Assembly: GCA_019217005.1 (NCBI GenBank)
Contig: JAHBNG010000017.1
Coordinates: 62,001 to 126,000, forward strand
Length of the DNA: 64,000 bases
Reading direction: 5' to 3'
Origin: Chloroflexi bacterium TSY
GTDB lineage: Bacteria; Chloroflexota; Anaerolineae; Caldilineales; Caldilineaceae
Shown here: piece after piece, positions 52,676 through 61,092 of the stretch
Numbering within the stretch: position 1 is the stretch's first letter
Layout of the letters: the number at the start of each line of letters is the position of its first letter
Position numbers and translations under genes: made by a program
The notes under the pieces: generated by a model
Database searches by the model: none
What the model saw: the letters and a program-made list of their open reading frames with translations, nothing else
What the model was told of the DNA's origin: nothing

Positions 52676-52830
52676 GGGGTGGTTCATTTTAGGCGGACAA
52701 TTAGGTTTACATTTTTGCAAAGAGAAAAGATGTTTATATTTTCTAATTTGAGCCATGCTCAGGCAGAAAATGACCTCATATAGATTTTTGTCTATGTATC
52801 AAAAGTGTAAACCTAATTCTGAACCACCCC
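52676..52830. mobile_element. MITE-B copy 5 (155 bp)
   Basis: 8-bp target duplication TTCTCGCG at 52668-52675 and 52831-52838, within the terminal region of ISAzo13-like copy 2. Copy 1 shows the empty site CCTTCTCGCGTATA at 42811. Confidence 0.95.
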
Positions 52831-52929
52831 TTCTCGCGTATATTTTATTTTTTGGATTGGCCTCGACCGAAACAAGTCCTGGTCCATTCCCGGAATGCTC
52901 CACCTGCTTATTTCGGAACAACTCTTATA

Positions 52930-54433
52930 CTTTACTTTCTGGTAAAAGAAAAGAGATGAGGTGAGAAATGTGACAAAAAGCGGTTAGCGTTTCATCCTAA
53001 AGGTAGAGAACCCAAAAAGGAGGAAGGAATGCTAACCGCACCAGAAATAACTATAGCAGTACTGATGAATGTATTGCAAGTAACGCCGGTGGGAACAAAC
53101 GTAAATGTAATGCGTCTGATGTGGGCGATGATGAATGGGTCGTTTCTGAAAAGTCGAGGAGCAATCCATAGCGCATTGAAAGAAAGCGGGTTTGAAGATG
53201 AGGAGCTCCGGCGAAGCTGGTGGAGCTTTCGATATGGATCATGGGATATTGCAAGCCTGCTCTCATCGTGGCAAGAAGAAGTGGAGTGGAAAGGGGAATG
53301 GGAGGCAAAAAAGTTAGAAGGATACCGAGTGAAAAGCATAGATATCACAGGGTTCTGGCGACCGAAGCTGCAAGGGAAAGTGAACCGACTCTATAACTCA
53401 ACGGCTCGTCGGGCATTGCCCGCGCTCATCTTTGGAGTGATGATAAGCTCGGGGGAGATAGGCGGGAAACGAGTGCCACTGCTCAAGGCAATCATGAGAT
53501 GCGAGGTAGGCACAAAGGAAAGTGAGTTTCGGAAAAAGCTGCTGAAAGAGACGAAGAAATCACTGGAGTCAGACGAAGTGGCGGTGGTCGATGCCGGGTT
53601 TACAATCAGAGAAATGCTAGAAAGCGGCATCGACCGATTTGTCCTGCGGGAAGCCATTAACTGCACAGTGCGCCGCAATGAGTTCCCCAAACGCAAAGAA
53701 AAAGGCAGACCACCTGAATATGGTGATATTGTGCGTCCGCTCTCTCGCAGCTATAAGGGAAAGCGACTCGAGGCTACAACTCCGGACTCGTCTGGTCGCT
53801 TTCTCTATAGTGGTCGCCTGATTTGCTATCAAGCATGGCACAATCTCGTCCCCAGAACAACCAAGGTGGATACAGCCAACCGTACCTACTCGATTTACGT
53901 CATTCAGGATCCGGCCTACAACACACCTTTGGTTTTGGCGACCGTTATGACTTTGCAGCCTGAAACCATTTATCTTGTCTACCTGGAACGCTGGCCTGTT
54001 GAACCTCCCCCCTTGGCTTCCAAGCAGATGATTGGCTTACATCGTCAATTTGTTCATGCCGATGAGGCTTGCTTCCGCTTACCTGAACTGGGGCTGCTGG
54101 CTGGCAATCTTCTTTCCCATTTAGCCGCTTCTCTTCCTCCCATACCGACTGGCTACTGGGATCGAGAGCCTCAAGCCACTCCCGGCAGGCTGCGCCGCGT
54201 TCTCTCGAGTGCTCTTTTTCCAACTCCCGACCAACTCGACCCTGACTTTCGGAAAAAGGCCTCGGTTTCACACCATTTACCTAAAGGCGTTCTCGCTCAT
54301 CGCCGCCTCAATGCCGCTGCTTAAACTAGCCGAGCACTATTTTTACATTTTATCCCGTTTTTTCAGGATGGATTCTTTTTTCCGCCCCTTTCGGTTTGCC
54401 CTTTGTCACTCAAGCCTTTACCAGAAAGTAAAG
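52930..54433 (+). mobile_element. YREK-type (IS4-like) insertion sequence, copy d, intact
   Basis: 1504 bp, terminal repeats CTTTACTTTCTGGTAAA (each itself a CTTTAC/GTAAAG palindrome), 5-bp target duplication TTATA at 52925-52929 and 54434-54438. It abuts the palindromic element. Confidence 0.95.
53029..54324 (+). CDS. YREK-type DDE transposase, intact
   Basis: 431 residues, the only open copy of the four. Likely catalytic acids are Asp in VKSIDITGFWRP, Asp in VAVVDAGFTIRE and the Glu in YLERWPVEPPPLASK. The last segment fits the Y-x2-R-x3-E-x6-K signature of IS4-related transposases exactly. Start ATG 53029 after AAAAAGGAGGAAGGA. The TTATA duplication of 5 bp is shorter than most IS4 elements, so the subgroup is uncertain. 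It is probably the active source for the family in this genome. Confidence 0.92.
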   Translation: MLTAPEITIAVLMNVLQVTPVGTNVNVMRLMWAMMNGSFLKSRGAIHSALKESGFEDEELRRSWWSFRYGSWDIASLLSSWQEEVEWKGEWEAKKLEGYRVKSIDITGFWRPKLQGKVNRLYNSTARRALPALIFGVMISSGEIGGKRVPLLKAIMRCEVGTKESEFRKKLLKETKKSLESDEVAVVDAGFTIREMLESGIDRFVLREAINCTVRRNEFPKRKEKGRPPEYGDIVRPLSRSYKGKRLEATTPDSSGRFLYSGRLICYQAWHNLVPRTTKVDTANRTYSIYVIQDPAYNTPLVLATVMTLQPETIYLVYLERWPVEPPPLASKQMIGLHRQFVHADEACFRLPELGLLAGNLLSHLAASLPPIPTGYWDREPQATPGRLRRVLSSALFPTPDQLDPDFRKKASVSHHLPKGVLAHRRLNAAA

Positions 54434-54554
54434 TTATATCACATGAACATGATTCAATACAATATAGTTGACGCACTGGAAGACCGCGATGATACGCTCG
54501 ATTTCACCTTGCAGCCTCCAAAATGAGGTTTGGATGAAGTTTGGGTGAGATCCC

Positions 54555-55943
54555 TTACCCTCGATCTTTGAGATCATACATCGCAATCATATAAGGGTGT
54601 TCCGGATCAAAATGCGTCAGCGTATCAGGATGATCAACTTTGCCGACAGGACGGATATTCTGCCCAACGGTCTTCGTCAGGTCATCACCCAGATCTTGAC
54701 GGCAAGCAGCGAGCTTGGTTTCTAGTTCTGCTATAACATCAGGATGCTCATCATAGACATTGGTTGTCTCACCAATATCTGCTTCTAGATCGTAAAGTGC
54801 ATTGAACTCTTCAAAGATCATCTTCCGACCGACTCGCTTCATGGTATGTGTGTGGAGCTTCCATTTGCCACTTCGAACTGCCACCAAGCTCTTCATAATA
54901 TAGTAAAAGAATGCTTCAGTAGGTGACGTGACATTCTCTTCGCTCATCATCAAGGGGCGAATGTCTTTGCCGTCAATGATGCGGTCTTGAGGAAGCGAAA
55001 CGTCGGCAATCGCGGCGAGTGTTGGGCACAGATCCATCGCTGTTGCCAATTCTCGACACTCTGTACCAGCAGGAATCTGACTCGGCCAACGCATGATACA
55101 GGGCACTCGCTGACCACCTTCCCAGGTGGTACCTTTATGACCACGGAGGGGATCATTGCTACCGCCTTCCCCACGTGCGCGCGAGCCGTTGTCGCTGGTA
55201 AAGATGACCAATGTGTTCTCGTCTAGCCCCAACTGTTTGAGTTCGTAGAGAAGAACGCCAACGCTCCAGTCGATAGCCTGCACTGCTGCGCCATACCGTC
55301 CCTTATCGGATTCACGCATGAAGCGATCCGGCGGGTAAATCGGCAAGTGGACGTACATGTGGGCAAAATAGAGAAAAAAGGGCCGGTCACGATTTTGACG
55401 GATAAAGCGTACAGACTCTTCGACATAGCGTTCTGTCACCGACGCCTGGTCGGGTTGAGCCTGAATCACCTCTTCGTCGAGCAACAAGGGGAGCGGTGGA
55501 TATGTGTCGGTTTCATTCTGGATCCCCATGTCGTTGGAGTAGGGGATGCCGTAATAACTGTCGAAGCCGTGACGGGTAGGCAGGAACTCTGGTTGGTCAC
55601 CACAGTGCCATTTGCCGACAATTTTGGTGGCATAGCCTGCTTGTTTGAGAAGCGAAGCAACTGTCGTCTCTTCTTGGTTCAGCCCCAACGCCTGTCCGGG
55701 AAAAAGAACCCACATGCCGTCAAAGCTGTCGAAGCCGATGCGTGGTGGGTAACAGCCGGTGAGCATGGCACCGCGCGAGGGTGAACAGACCGGTGACGCC
55801 ATATAGAAATCGGTAAAACGGATACCCTCAGCCGCCATCCGATCCAAATGAGGTGTCTTGTTGAGTTGTGAGCCATAACAACCGAGATCACCATAGCCGA
55901 GATCATCACAGTTGATTAAGATAATGTTTGGGTGATTTGACAT
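54555..55943 (-). CDS. Sulfatase (arylsulfatase type)
   Basis: 462 residues, no signal peptide. [21 protein letters not shown] gives the two N-terminal metal Asp. [12 protein letters not shown] contains the C-x-P-S-R motif, so Cys53 is the formylglycine precursor. [16 protein letters not shown] and [34 protein letters not shown] hold later metal/substrate residues. A formylglycine-generating enzyme is needed elsewhere. It may release sulfate from sulfated glycans; the GH2 enzyme 1.1 kb away fits this. Start ATG 55943. Confidence 0.92.
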   Translation of the reverse strand: MSNHPNIILINCDDLGYGDLGCYGSQLNKTPHLDRMAAEGIRFTDFYMASPVCSPSRGAMLTGCYPPRIGFDSFDGMWVLFPGQALGLNQEETTVASLLKQAGYATKIVGKWHCGDQPEFLPTRHGFDSYYGIPYSNDMGIQNETDTYPPLPLLLDEEVIQAQPDQASVTERYVEESVRFIRQNRDRPFFLYFAHMYVHLPIYPPDRFMRESDKGRYGAAVQAIDWSVGVLLYELKQLGLDENTLVIFTSDNGSRARGEGGSNDPLRGHKGTTWEGGQRVPCIMRWPSQIPAGTECRELATAMDLCPTLAAIADVSLPQDRIIDGKDIRPLMMSEENVTSPTEAFFYYIMKSLVAVRSGKWKLHTHTMKRVGRKMIFEEFNALYDLEADIGETTNVYDEHPDVIAELETKLAACRQDLGDDLTKTVGQNIRPVGKVDHPDTLTHFDPEHPYMIAMYDLKDRG

Positions 55944-56007
55944 AAAATTTTTCTTTCTGTTTGACTAATGCTATTCATCACTTACCAGACAGCCACCATT
56001 TAGAATC

Positions 56008-56060
56008 GTTTTCTATCGAAGGACAATTGTCCGAAGTTTAAATGATGTGACTATTAGGTT
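56008..56060. repeat. Intergenic repeat related to 12388-12438
   Basis: GTCCGAAGTTTAAATGATGTGACTATTAGG matches the stretch upstream of miaB with scattered differences. Non-coding. Confidence 0.5.
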
Positions 56061-56068
56061 CTGTTGAC

Positions 56069-56194
56069 ATTAGACATTATTGGGATTGAAAAATAGGACA
56101 CGGATTTTCAGGATGAAAACGGATTATTCCAGAGTCAATCCGTGAAATCTGTGTTCATCCGTGTCCCATCTTCTGAATCCTTATAATCTCTATT
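56069..56194. repeat. 126-bp ACACGGAT dispersed repeat, copy 2
   Basis: Very similar to 32759-32884, same orientation and length, internally palindromic. Downstream (56370-56395) another ACACGGATTT string occurs alone. Confidence 0.8.
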
Positions 56195-56511
56195 TAGGAT
56201 GCGCCCTCAGAACGTTGGTTGCATTGTGCATTGATTTTGTTCGACGGGGCTGCCAAATGTGAACGGTTCCTTAGAAAACCAGAGGGAGATATGAGCTAAT
56301 TCTACGATTTACTGTTGGAAATTGAGAAATAGCCAAGCTCATAAGTGCAATCAAAAAGAAATTAGAATAGGCCACGGATTCACATGGATACACACGGATT
56401 TCATATAACAAGAGATTCTCTGTAAGATCTGGTCCATGAAAATCTGACTCTTATCGTAGACAAATACTTTTGACACGCCTAGTACCCTATGCTATTTTGC
56501 GCTTGTTTTTC

Positions 56512-56666
56512 GGGGTGGTTCAAAATTAGGTTTACACTTTTGATATATAGACAAAAATCTATATGAGACCGTTTTCTCTCTGAGAACCGGCGAAATCAGA
56601 GAATATAAACGTTCTTTCTGTTTCTAAAAGTGTAAACCTATCTATCCAGCTAAAATGAACCACCCC
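56512..56666. mobile_element. MITE-B copy 6 (155 bp, second subfamily)
   Basis: Termini GGGGTGGTTC/GAACCACCCC, 8-bp target duplication TGTTTTTC at 56504-56511 and 56667-56674. The interior matches copy 3. Intergenic, upstream of the GH2 gene. Confidence 0.95.
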
Positions 56667-56869
56667 TGTTTTTCCACAAATAAACAGTAGGCTCATCGAA
56701 GCAATTTGTGCAGACCTTTGCTTTTACACTCGGTAAGGCTATGCGATTGTACAACGTCATCTGATGAGCAAAACAGTGCAGACTTACACAGCTATCTATG
56801 GTTTAGTAGTGATTTCATGTGGTATCAAATCAAGGTTCTTTGAGGTTTTGTGGGGTAAATGTTGGATAG

Positions 56870-56932
56870 TTTGTTGGTTTGCAGGTTTGTTCACCAACCA
56901 TCTAACCAACAAACCAACTGACAATCACACAA
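56870..56932. repeat. TTGGTTTG-rich imperfect hairpin
   Basis: GTTTGTTGGTTTG (56869-56882) can pair with CCAACAAACCAAC (56907-56919) in the leader of the GH2 gene. An overlapping short ORF (56764-57042) is not credible. Confidence 0.45.
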
Positions 56933-57020
56933 TTCCTCAGACAACCCAAATCAATAAACTTCGTAAGTCAGAGCTAGGACAGAGTAGCTCTAACTGTTCA
57001 ACTCAGAAAGCGAGTAAAAA

Positions 57021-59729
57021 ATGGCTCCCCTTCATGATTTAACGCCCCCTCGTCCAGAACATCCACGTCCTCAACTCGAGCGCGATGCATGGCTCAATCT
57101 AAATGGCACATGGAACTTCGCCTTCGATCCACGTACCATAGGTGAACAAGAGCGATGGTATATCCCAGATCCTGCTCGATCAAACAAAATGTTAGCAGGA
57201 AACAGACCACAACAGAAAAACCTGACCATCAATGTCCCGTTTCCCTGGGAGAGCACTCTCTCTGGATTAGCACGTACGGACTATAAAGGTGCAGGATGGT
57301 ATGAGCGCGAAATCACCATCCCCGAAGATTGGGATAACTTGGCTCCATATCTGAACTTTGAAGCTGTCGATTGGCAGGCCCGCATCTGGATCAATGGACG
57401 GTTCGCGATCGAAAACGAAAATGGCTATCTGCCCTTCTCTGTCGATCTCCGCCCTTACCTTCGGCTCGGCGAGAGTACAACCATTACGGTGCGTGCTTAT
57501 GATGTTGCCGACTCTGCCACGCTAGTTGGCAAGCAAGTTTCCCGCTGGTATACCCACAGCAGCGGCATCTGGCAGACAGTTTGGCTCGAGGGGCGCGCCC
57601 CAAGCCATGTCCGGAATATTCGCGTAGAGCCGGATATCATCAACGAACGTGCAACTGTACAGCTTACGATGCTGATTGCCGCGGCAGGTACTTATATTGT
57701 GCGTTTGCAGTCACCGGATGATGCCTTCCCCACAGTAGAGCAAGAACATCAGTTTGACGTAGACGTCCAAGAACTGACGCTTACATTTGCTGTACCGTCT
57801 CCGGAATTGTGGTCGCCAGATAACCCATATCTTTATGATTTGGTCGTAGAACTGGTGCCCGGAGACGGTGGCATTTCTGATCGCGTTCGGTCCTATTTTG
57901 GCATGCGCAGTATTAGCCGGGGCTCTTGGAACAGCAATGAACTCGAATATATTCTGCTGAATGGTGAACCGCTCTATCTGTCTGGAGCACTTGATCAAGC
58001 CTTCTTTCCAGATGGTTTGCACACCTATCCCACGGATGCGTCGATTCGTAGTGACATTCAGTTGGCCAAAGATCTCGGTCTCAACATGTTGCGCTGCCAC
58101 ATCAAGATCAACGAGCCGCGCTACTATTATTGGGCCGATCGATTAGGGCTGTTGATCATGTACGATCTACCAAGTCCCGACTTAGATACCCCCTCAATGC
58201 GAGCGTTATTTGAACAGACGCTACGCAATACCTTGCGGCGCGACTTCAACTCACCCTCGATTTTTGCCTGGGTACTTTTCAATGAAACTTGGGGACTAAC
58301 CAACCATGATACAGCGGAAGGACAGGCCTGGTTGCAACAAATGTACCGGTTGGCCAAAGAGCTTGACCCCACGCGTCTCATTGAGGACAACTCACCCTGT
58401 CGCTATGATCATGTGGAAACCGATATCAACTCGTGGCACTTCTATATTAATGACTACTGGCGGGCGCGTCAGCATGTGCAACGTGTGGTGGATGAGACAT
58501 TCCCTGGATCCAGCTTTAATTATGTTGGTGGCAAATATGTGCAGCAGAATGCTCCTCTCATGAATAGTGAATATGGGGGCATCGGCGCGCGCAGTGGCGA
58601 CCAAGATATTTCCTGGTGTTTTAAATATCTCACGACTGATTTACGTCGGCATCATCAGATATGCGGCTATGTTTATACCGAGTTGGCCGATATTGAGTGG
58701 GAACACAATGGTTTTGTAAATTATGATCGAAGTCAGAAAGAATTTGGCTATGATTTCTTTGTGGCTGATATGCAGGTTGCAGATCTAAATTGTCCTGATC
58801 TGGTCGGGTTTGATGTCGCGCCTTGTCAAACGCTCAGCCCTGGAAGTCGGTTCTGTGCACCACTCTTTGTCAGCCATTGGGGTCTACCAATGTCAACTGG
58901 GCAGATACGCTGGCAGCTAGATTTTATCGATCGCTTTGGCGCACGTCAGGTGGTAGATGATGGGGAGATCGTTATTACACCGCAACGCTACGCCGTGACC
59001 GAACTGGGCGATCTAGACATTCCGTTGCCAAACGAAAACGGATTGGCAACCATTGCACTCAGGTTGGAAGATGATAGTGGACGAATTCGGTGCCGTAACT
59101 ATGTAAATGTTGAAGTCAGAGGAGATAGGGGAGCAGATATTGAGGAACGAGCGAATGACATCGTATTGCGCATTGCTCCCGAGCAGTTCGCCCGAACAAC
59201 ATGGGTCTGGCCGCCACCCTATACAGATGGGCATGGCGGCAAGTTCGCAGCGATGGGATCTGGCTGGGTCGAGTATGAGTTGGTGTTGCCAGAAACCCTC
59301 GATGCTCGCTCTGTTCGAGAGATGCACTTTGTTTTTGAGGCTGCTGCACGTGCTGGTGGCGCGAAGGTTGACTGGACACAACGCACGTGTGGAACAAACT
59401 ATCCCCAAACCGAGGTCGATAAGAAATTCCCTTCTGATTTGACTATTAGCATCAACGATGTTGTCATTGGACAGGTAGAGCTCCCCGATGATCCTGCGGA
59501 TGCGCGTGGTGTTTTGAGTCATCACCGTAGTATCGATCCTGGTTCATATGGATATCTGACAGAGCTAGCAATTGAACAACGCAGTGTTGCGCAAATCTTT
59601 GAAAGCCAATCAACGCTGCGGATTCGGTTCAGCGTTCTTGAAACTGCCCAACATCGTGGCGGTCTCGTGCTCTACGGAGAAACATTGGGGTGTTACCCAG
59701 TGGCACCGACGTTGATTCTGAGGATCTGA
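57021..59729 (+). CDS. Glycoside hydrolase family 2 (beta-galactosidase/glucuronidase-like)
   Basis: 902 residues, cytoplasmic (no signal peptide). Order: N-terminal sugar-binding jelly roll (about 10-195, RPEHPRPQLERDAWLNLNGTW), Ig-like domain (200-310), TIM barrel (310-600), C-terminal beta region. The acid/base Glu422 lies in LFNETWG and the nucleophile Glu517 in MNSEYGGIG, the usual GH2 pair. Start ATG 57021 is the first in-frame start before RPEHPRP; the ribosome site is weak (GAAAGCGAG). The extra 200 residues after the barrel exceed a minimal GH2. Beta-galactosidase, glucuronidase or mannosidase activity cannot be resolved. Confidence 0.9.
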   Translation: MAPLHDLTPPRPEHPRPQLERDAWLNLNGTWNFAFDPRTIGEQERWYIPDPARSNKMLAGNRPQQKNLTINVPFPWESTLSGLARTDYKGAGWYEREITIPEDWDNLAPYLNFEAVDWQARIWINGRFAIENENGYLPFSVDLRPYLRLGESTTITVRAYDVADSATLVGKQVSRWYTHSSGIWQTVWLEGRAPSHVRNIRVEPDIINERATVQLTMLIAAAGTYIVRLQSPDDAFPTVEQEHQFDVDVQELTLTFAVPSPELWSPDNPYLYDLVVELVPGDGGISDRVRSYFGMRSISRGSWNSNELEYILLNGEPLYLSGALDQAFFPDGLHTYPTDASIRSDIQLAKDLGLNMLRCHIKINEPRYYYWADRLGLLIMYDLPSPDLDTPSMRALFEQTLRNTLRRDFNSPSIFAWVLFNETWGLTNHDTAEGQAWLQQMYRLAKELDPTRLIEDNSPCRYDHVETDINSWHFYINDYWRARQHVQRVVDETFPGSSFNYVGGKYVQQNAPLMNSEYGGIGARSGDQDISWCFKYLTTDLRRHHQICGYVYTELADIEWEHNGFVNYDRSQKEFGYDFFVADMQVADLNCPDLVGFDVAPCQTLSPGSRFCAPLFVSHWGLPMSTGQIRWQLDFIDRFGARQVVDDGEIVITPQRYAVTELGDLDIPLPNENGLATIALRLEDDSGRIRCRNYVNVEVRGDRGADIEERANDIVLRIAPEQFARTTWVWPPPYTDGHGGKFAAMGSGWVEYELVLPETLDARSVREMHFVFEAAARAGGAKVDWTQRTCGTNYPQTEVDKKFPSDLTISINDVVIGQVELPDDPADARGVLSHHRSIDPGSYGYLTELAIEQRSVAQIFESQSTLRIRFSVLETAQHRGGLVLYGETLGCYPVAPTLILRI

Positions 59730-59769
59730 TACTATAGCCTTTCAGGAAAAACTTTTCCTGTCGTTGATG

Positions 59770-59915
59770 GCATTTCAGCCGGTCAGCTAGTAAATCTCGG
59801 TGTAAATGGTTACACAGTTATTTTGCACATTTCCCCGAACGGTGGTAACCATTTACACCGTAAGTATTTACGCCAAACAGTACTAGTCAGCTCTCTGGCT
59901 GACCGACTGAAATGC
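59770..59915. other. Nested cruciform structure downstream of GH2
   Basis: Outer arms GCATTTCAG/CTGAAATGC (59770-59778/59907-59915) and CGGTCAGC/GCTGACCG (59780-59787/59898-59905), middle CTAGTA/TACTAG (59787-59792/59881-59886), and a perfect 15-bp inner pair GGTGTAAATGGTTAC with its complement (59799-59813/59845-59859). It lies 40 bp past the GH2 stop. It could be a terminator, a MITE, or a structured RNA. Confidence 0.6.
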
Positions 59916-59929
59916 TGACAAGCTACTGT

Positions 59930-60535
59930 TTCGCGTGGAAAAACATTATCTGAATATCTATAATACTAGAGCCACCGTCATAAAATCGCCGTAGGCAAAG
60001 CGTTTGCCTATCACATAATCCGCTCTAAATATACGTTGACCTATACAGAAATTATACGAATCATACGCTTGTCTTTCTGAATATCGGTTAAGATTAGCTG
60101 AAACCTACGTAATACTTACGCTTTGTCAGCGCTTTGTAACATATTCCTGCGTAAAAGTATGGTATTCTTTATTTGAAAGTCAATTTACATCGTTTGGTTC
60201 CCACGATTTTCATCCACGTTGTTGTCTCATGATCAACGAGTAAAGCCCTGAGCGTGCTCGTGCCAAAATCTATACTGCGGTTGTGATGAATATATGGTTT
60301 TCCCTACAACTCTACTGGATAAAGCAAGACCATGTTTTCATACAGAGCTCAGATTAATAGAAGAATTGGGTAGATTGATTCTGTGAAGAGGGTGAAACTG
60401 GTATGATTCCCAATGAGGGAATGAATCTCGTTCGTTCGGCCACTGAGCGTTGTATAAGTTTTAGATACCATTGATGGTTGCCCTGAATCAACGTGCAGAG
60501 CATAGAAGAGAAGATTAGCTCACGTACCGATCGCA
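59930..60535. other. Gene-free stretch
   Basis: AT-rich DNA with no convincing gene or repeat. Short frames here have no ribosome site. Confidence 0.5.
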
Positions 60536-60751
60536 ATGCGTTATCAATGGCAATACTCAGCAGAGGTTTTACTGATTATGTTCGCCTATTTTCTGTTCAC
60601 TTGGATAATTTTAATTGGTCTTAGCACAGCGCTGGTGCTGGCTGCCTGTCTAATGGCTGGAAAGCCAACTGATCCTGACAACACGACTAGAGTAGCAGAA
60701 GGTTCACTTCACCGGCTTTCAGTTGTAGATACGATCCAAGCAACTGCGTGA
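60536..60751 (+). CDS. Possible small membrane protein
   Basis: 71 residues with one strong membrane segment (VLLIMFAYFLFTWIILIGLSTALVLAACLMAG) containing an LAAC lipobox-like end. No good ribosome site and no recognised relatives. It may be a chance frame. Confidence 0.25.
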   Translation: MRYQWQYSAEVLLIMFAYFLFTWIILIGLSTALVLAACLMAGKPTDPDNTTRVAEGSLHRLSVVDTIQATA

Positions 60752-61092
60752 GAATGTATTTAACGTTCTCTCTCCTGTACCTAACCACATGATAAGACAG
60801 CATAGATAAGTCGCTTGCTGCACTGTGCACTTGCTCACAATTTAAGTTCATTTACGATGTTTATCCGTCAATCTCCCAGACCGTTCGCTGAGATTGGCGG
60901 ATACGCATGGGATACTGTAGAAAAATTGTTTGCCCACAAAAAACTGGAGAAGCTCGTATGTAATAAACTTGCGGGATATCAACAGTTTCTGGAAAAGTGC
61001 GTTTGAAAAAACATCAACTCTCCTCGCACTTTTCAAAAATGAGCCAAATCTGTAACTAATCAATCACAAATAAAGACAATTGGAGGGGAGAG

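Larger units (their letters stand above)
51477..52862 (-). mobile_element. ISAzo13-like insertion sequence, copy 2
   Basis: Same ends as copy 1, 3-bp target duplication TCG at 51474-51476 and 52863-52865. Contains MITE-B copy 5 near its right end. Two in-frame deletions relative to copy 1. Confidence 0.9.
51406..52925. mobile_element. Palindromic miniature element, split by ISAzo13-like copy 2
   Basis: The flanks of the IS form an inverted repeat: AGAGTTGTTCCGAAATAA at 51406-51423 and its complement at 52908-52925, plus CATTCCGGGAATGGACC-type inner arms (51444-51462 and 52880-52897). Without the IS the element is about 130 bp and foldable. Short target duplication unclear (TAT?). Confidence 0.6.

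Noticed and set aside
56764..57042. 92-residue frame before the GH2 gene
   Set aside because: Cys/Trp-rich composition, no ribosome site, runs through a hairpin and overlaps the GH2 start.
60815..61006. 63-residue frame
   Set aside because: No ribosome site and no recognisable sequence; inside AT-rich spacer.
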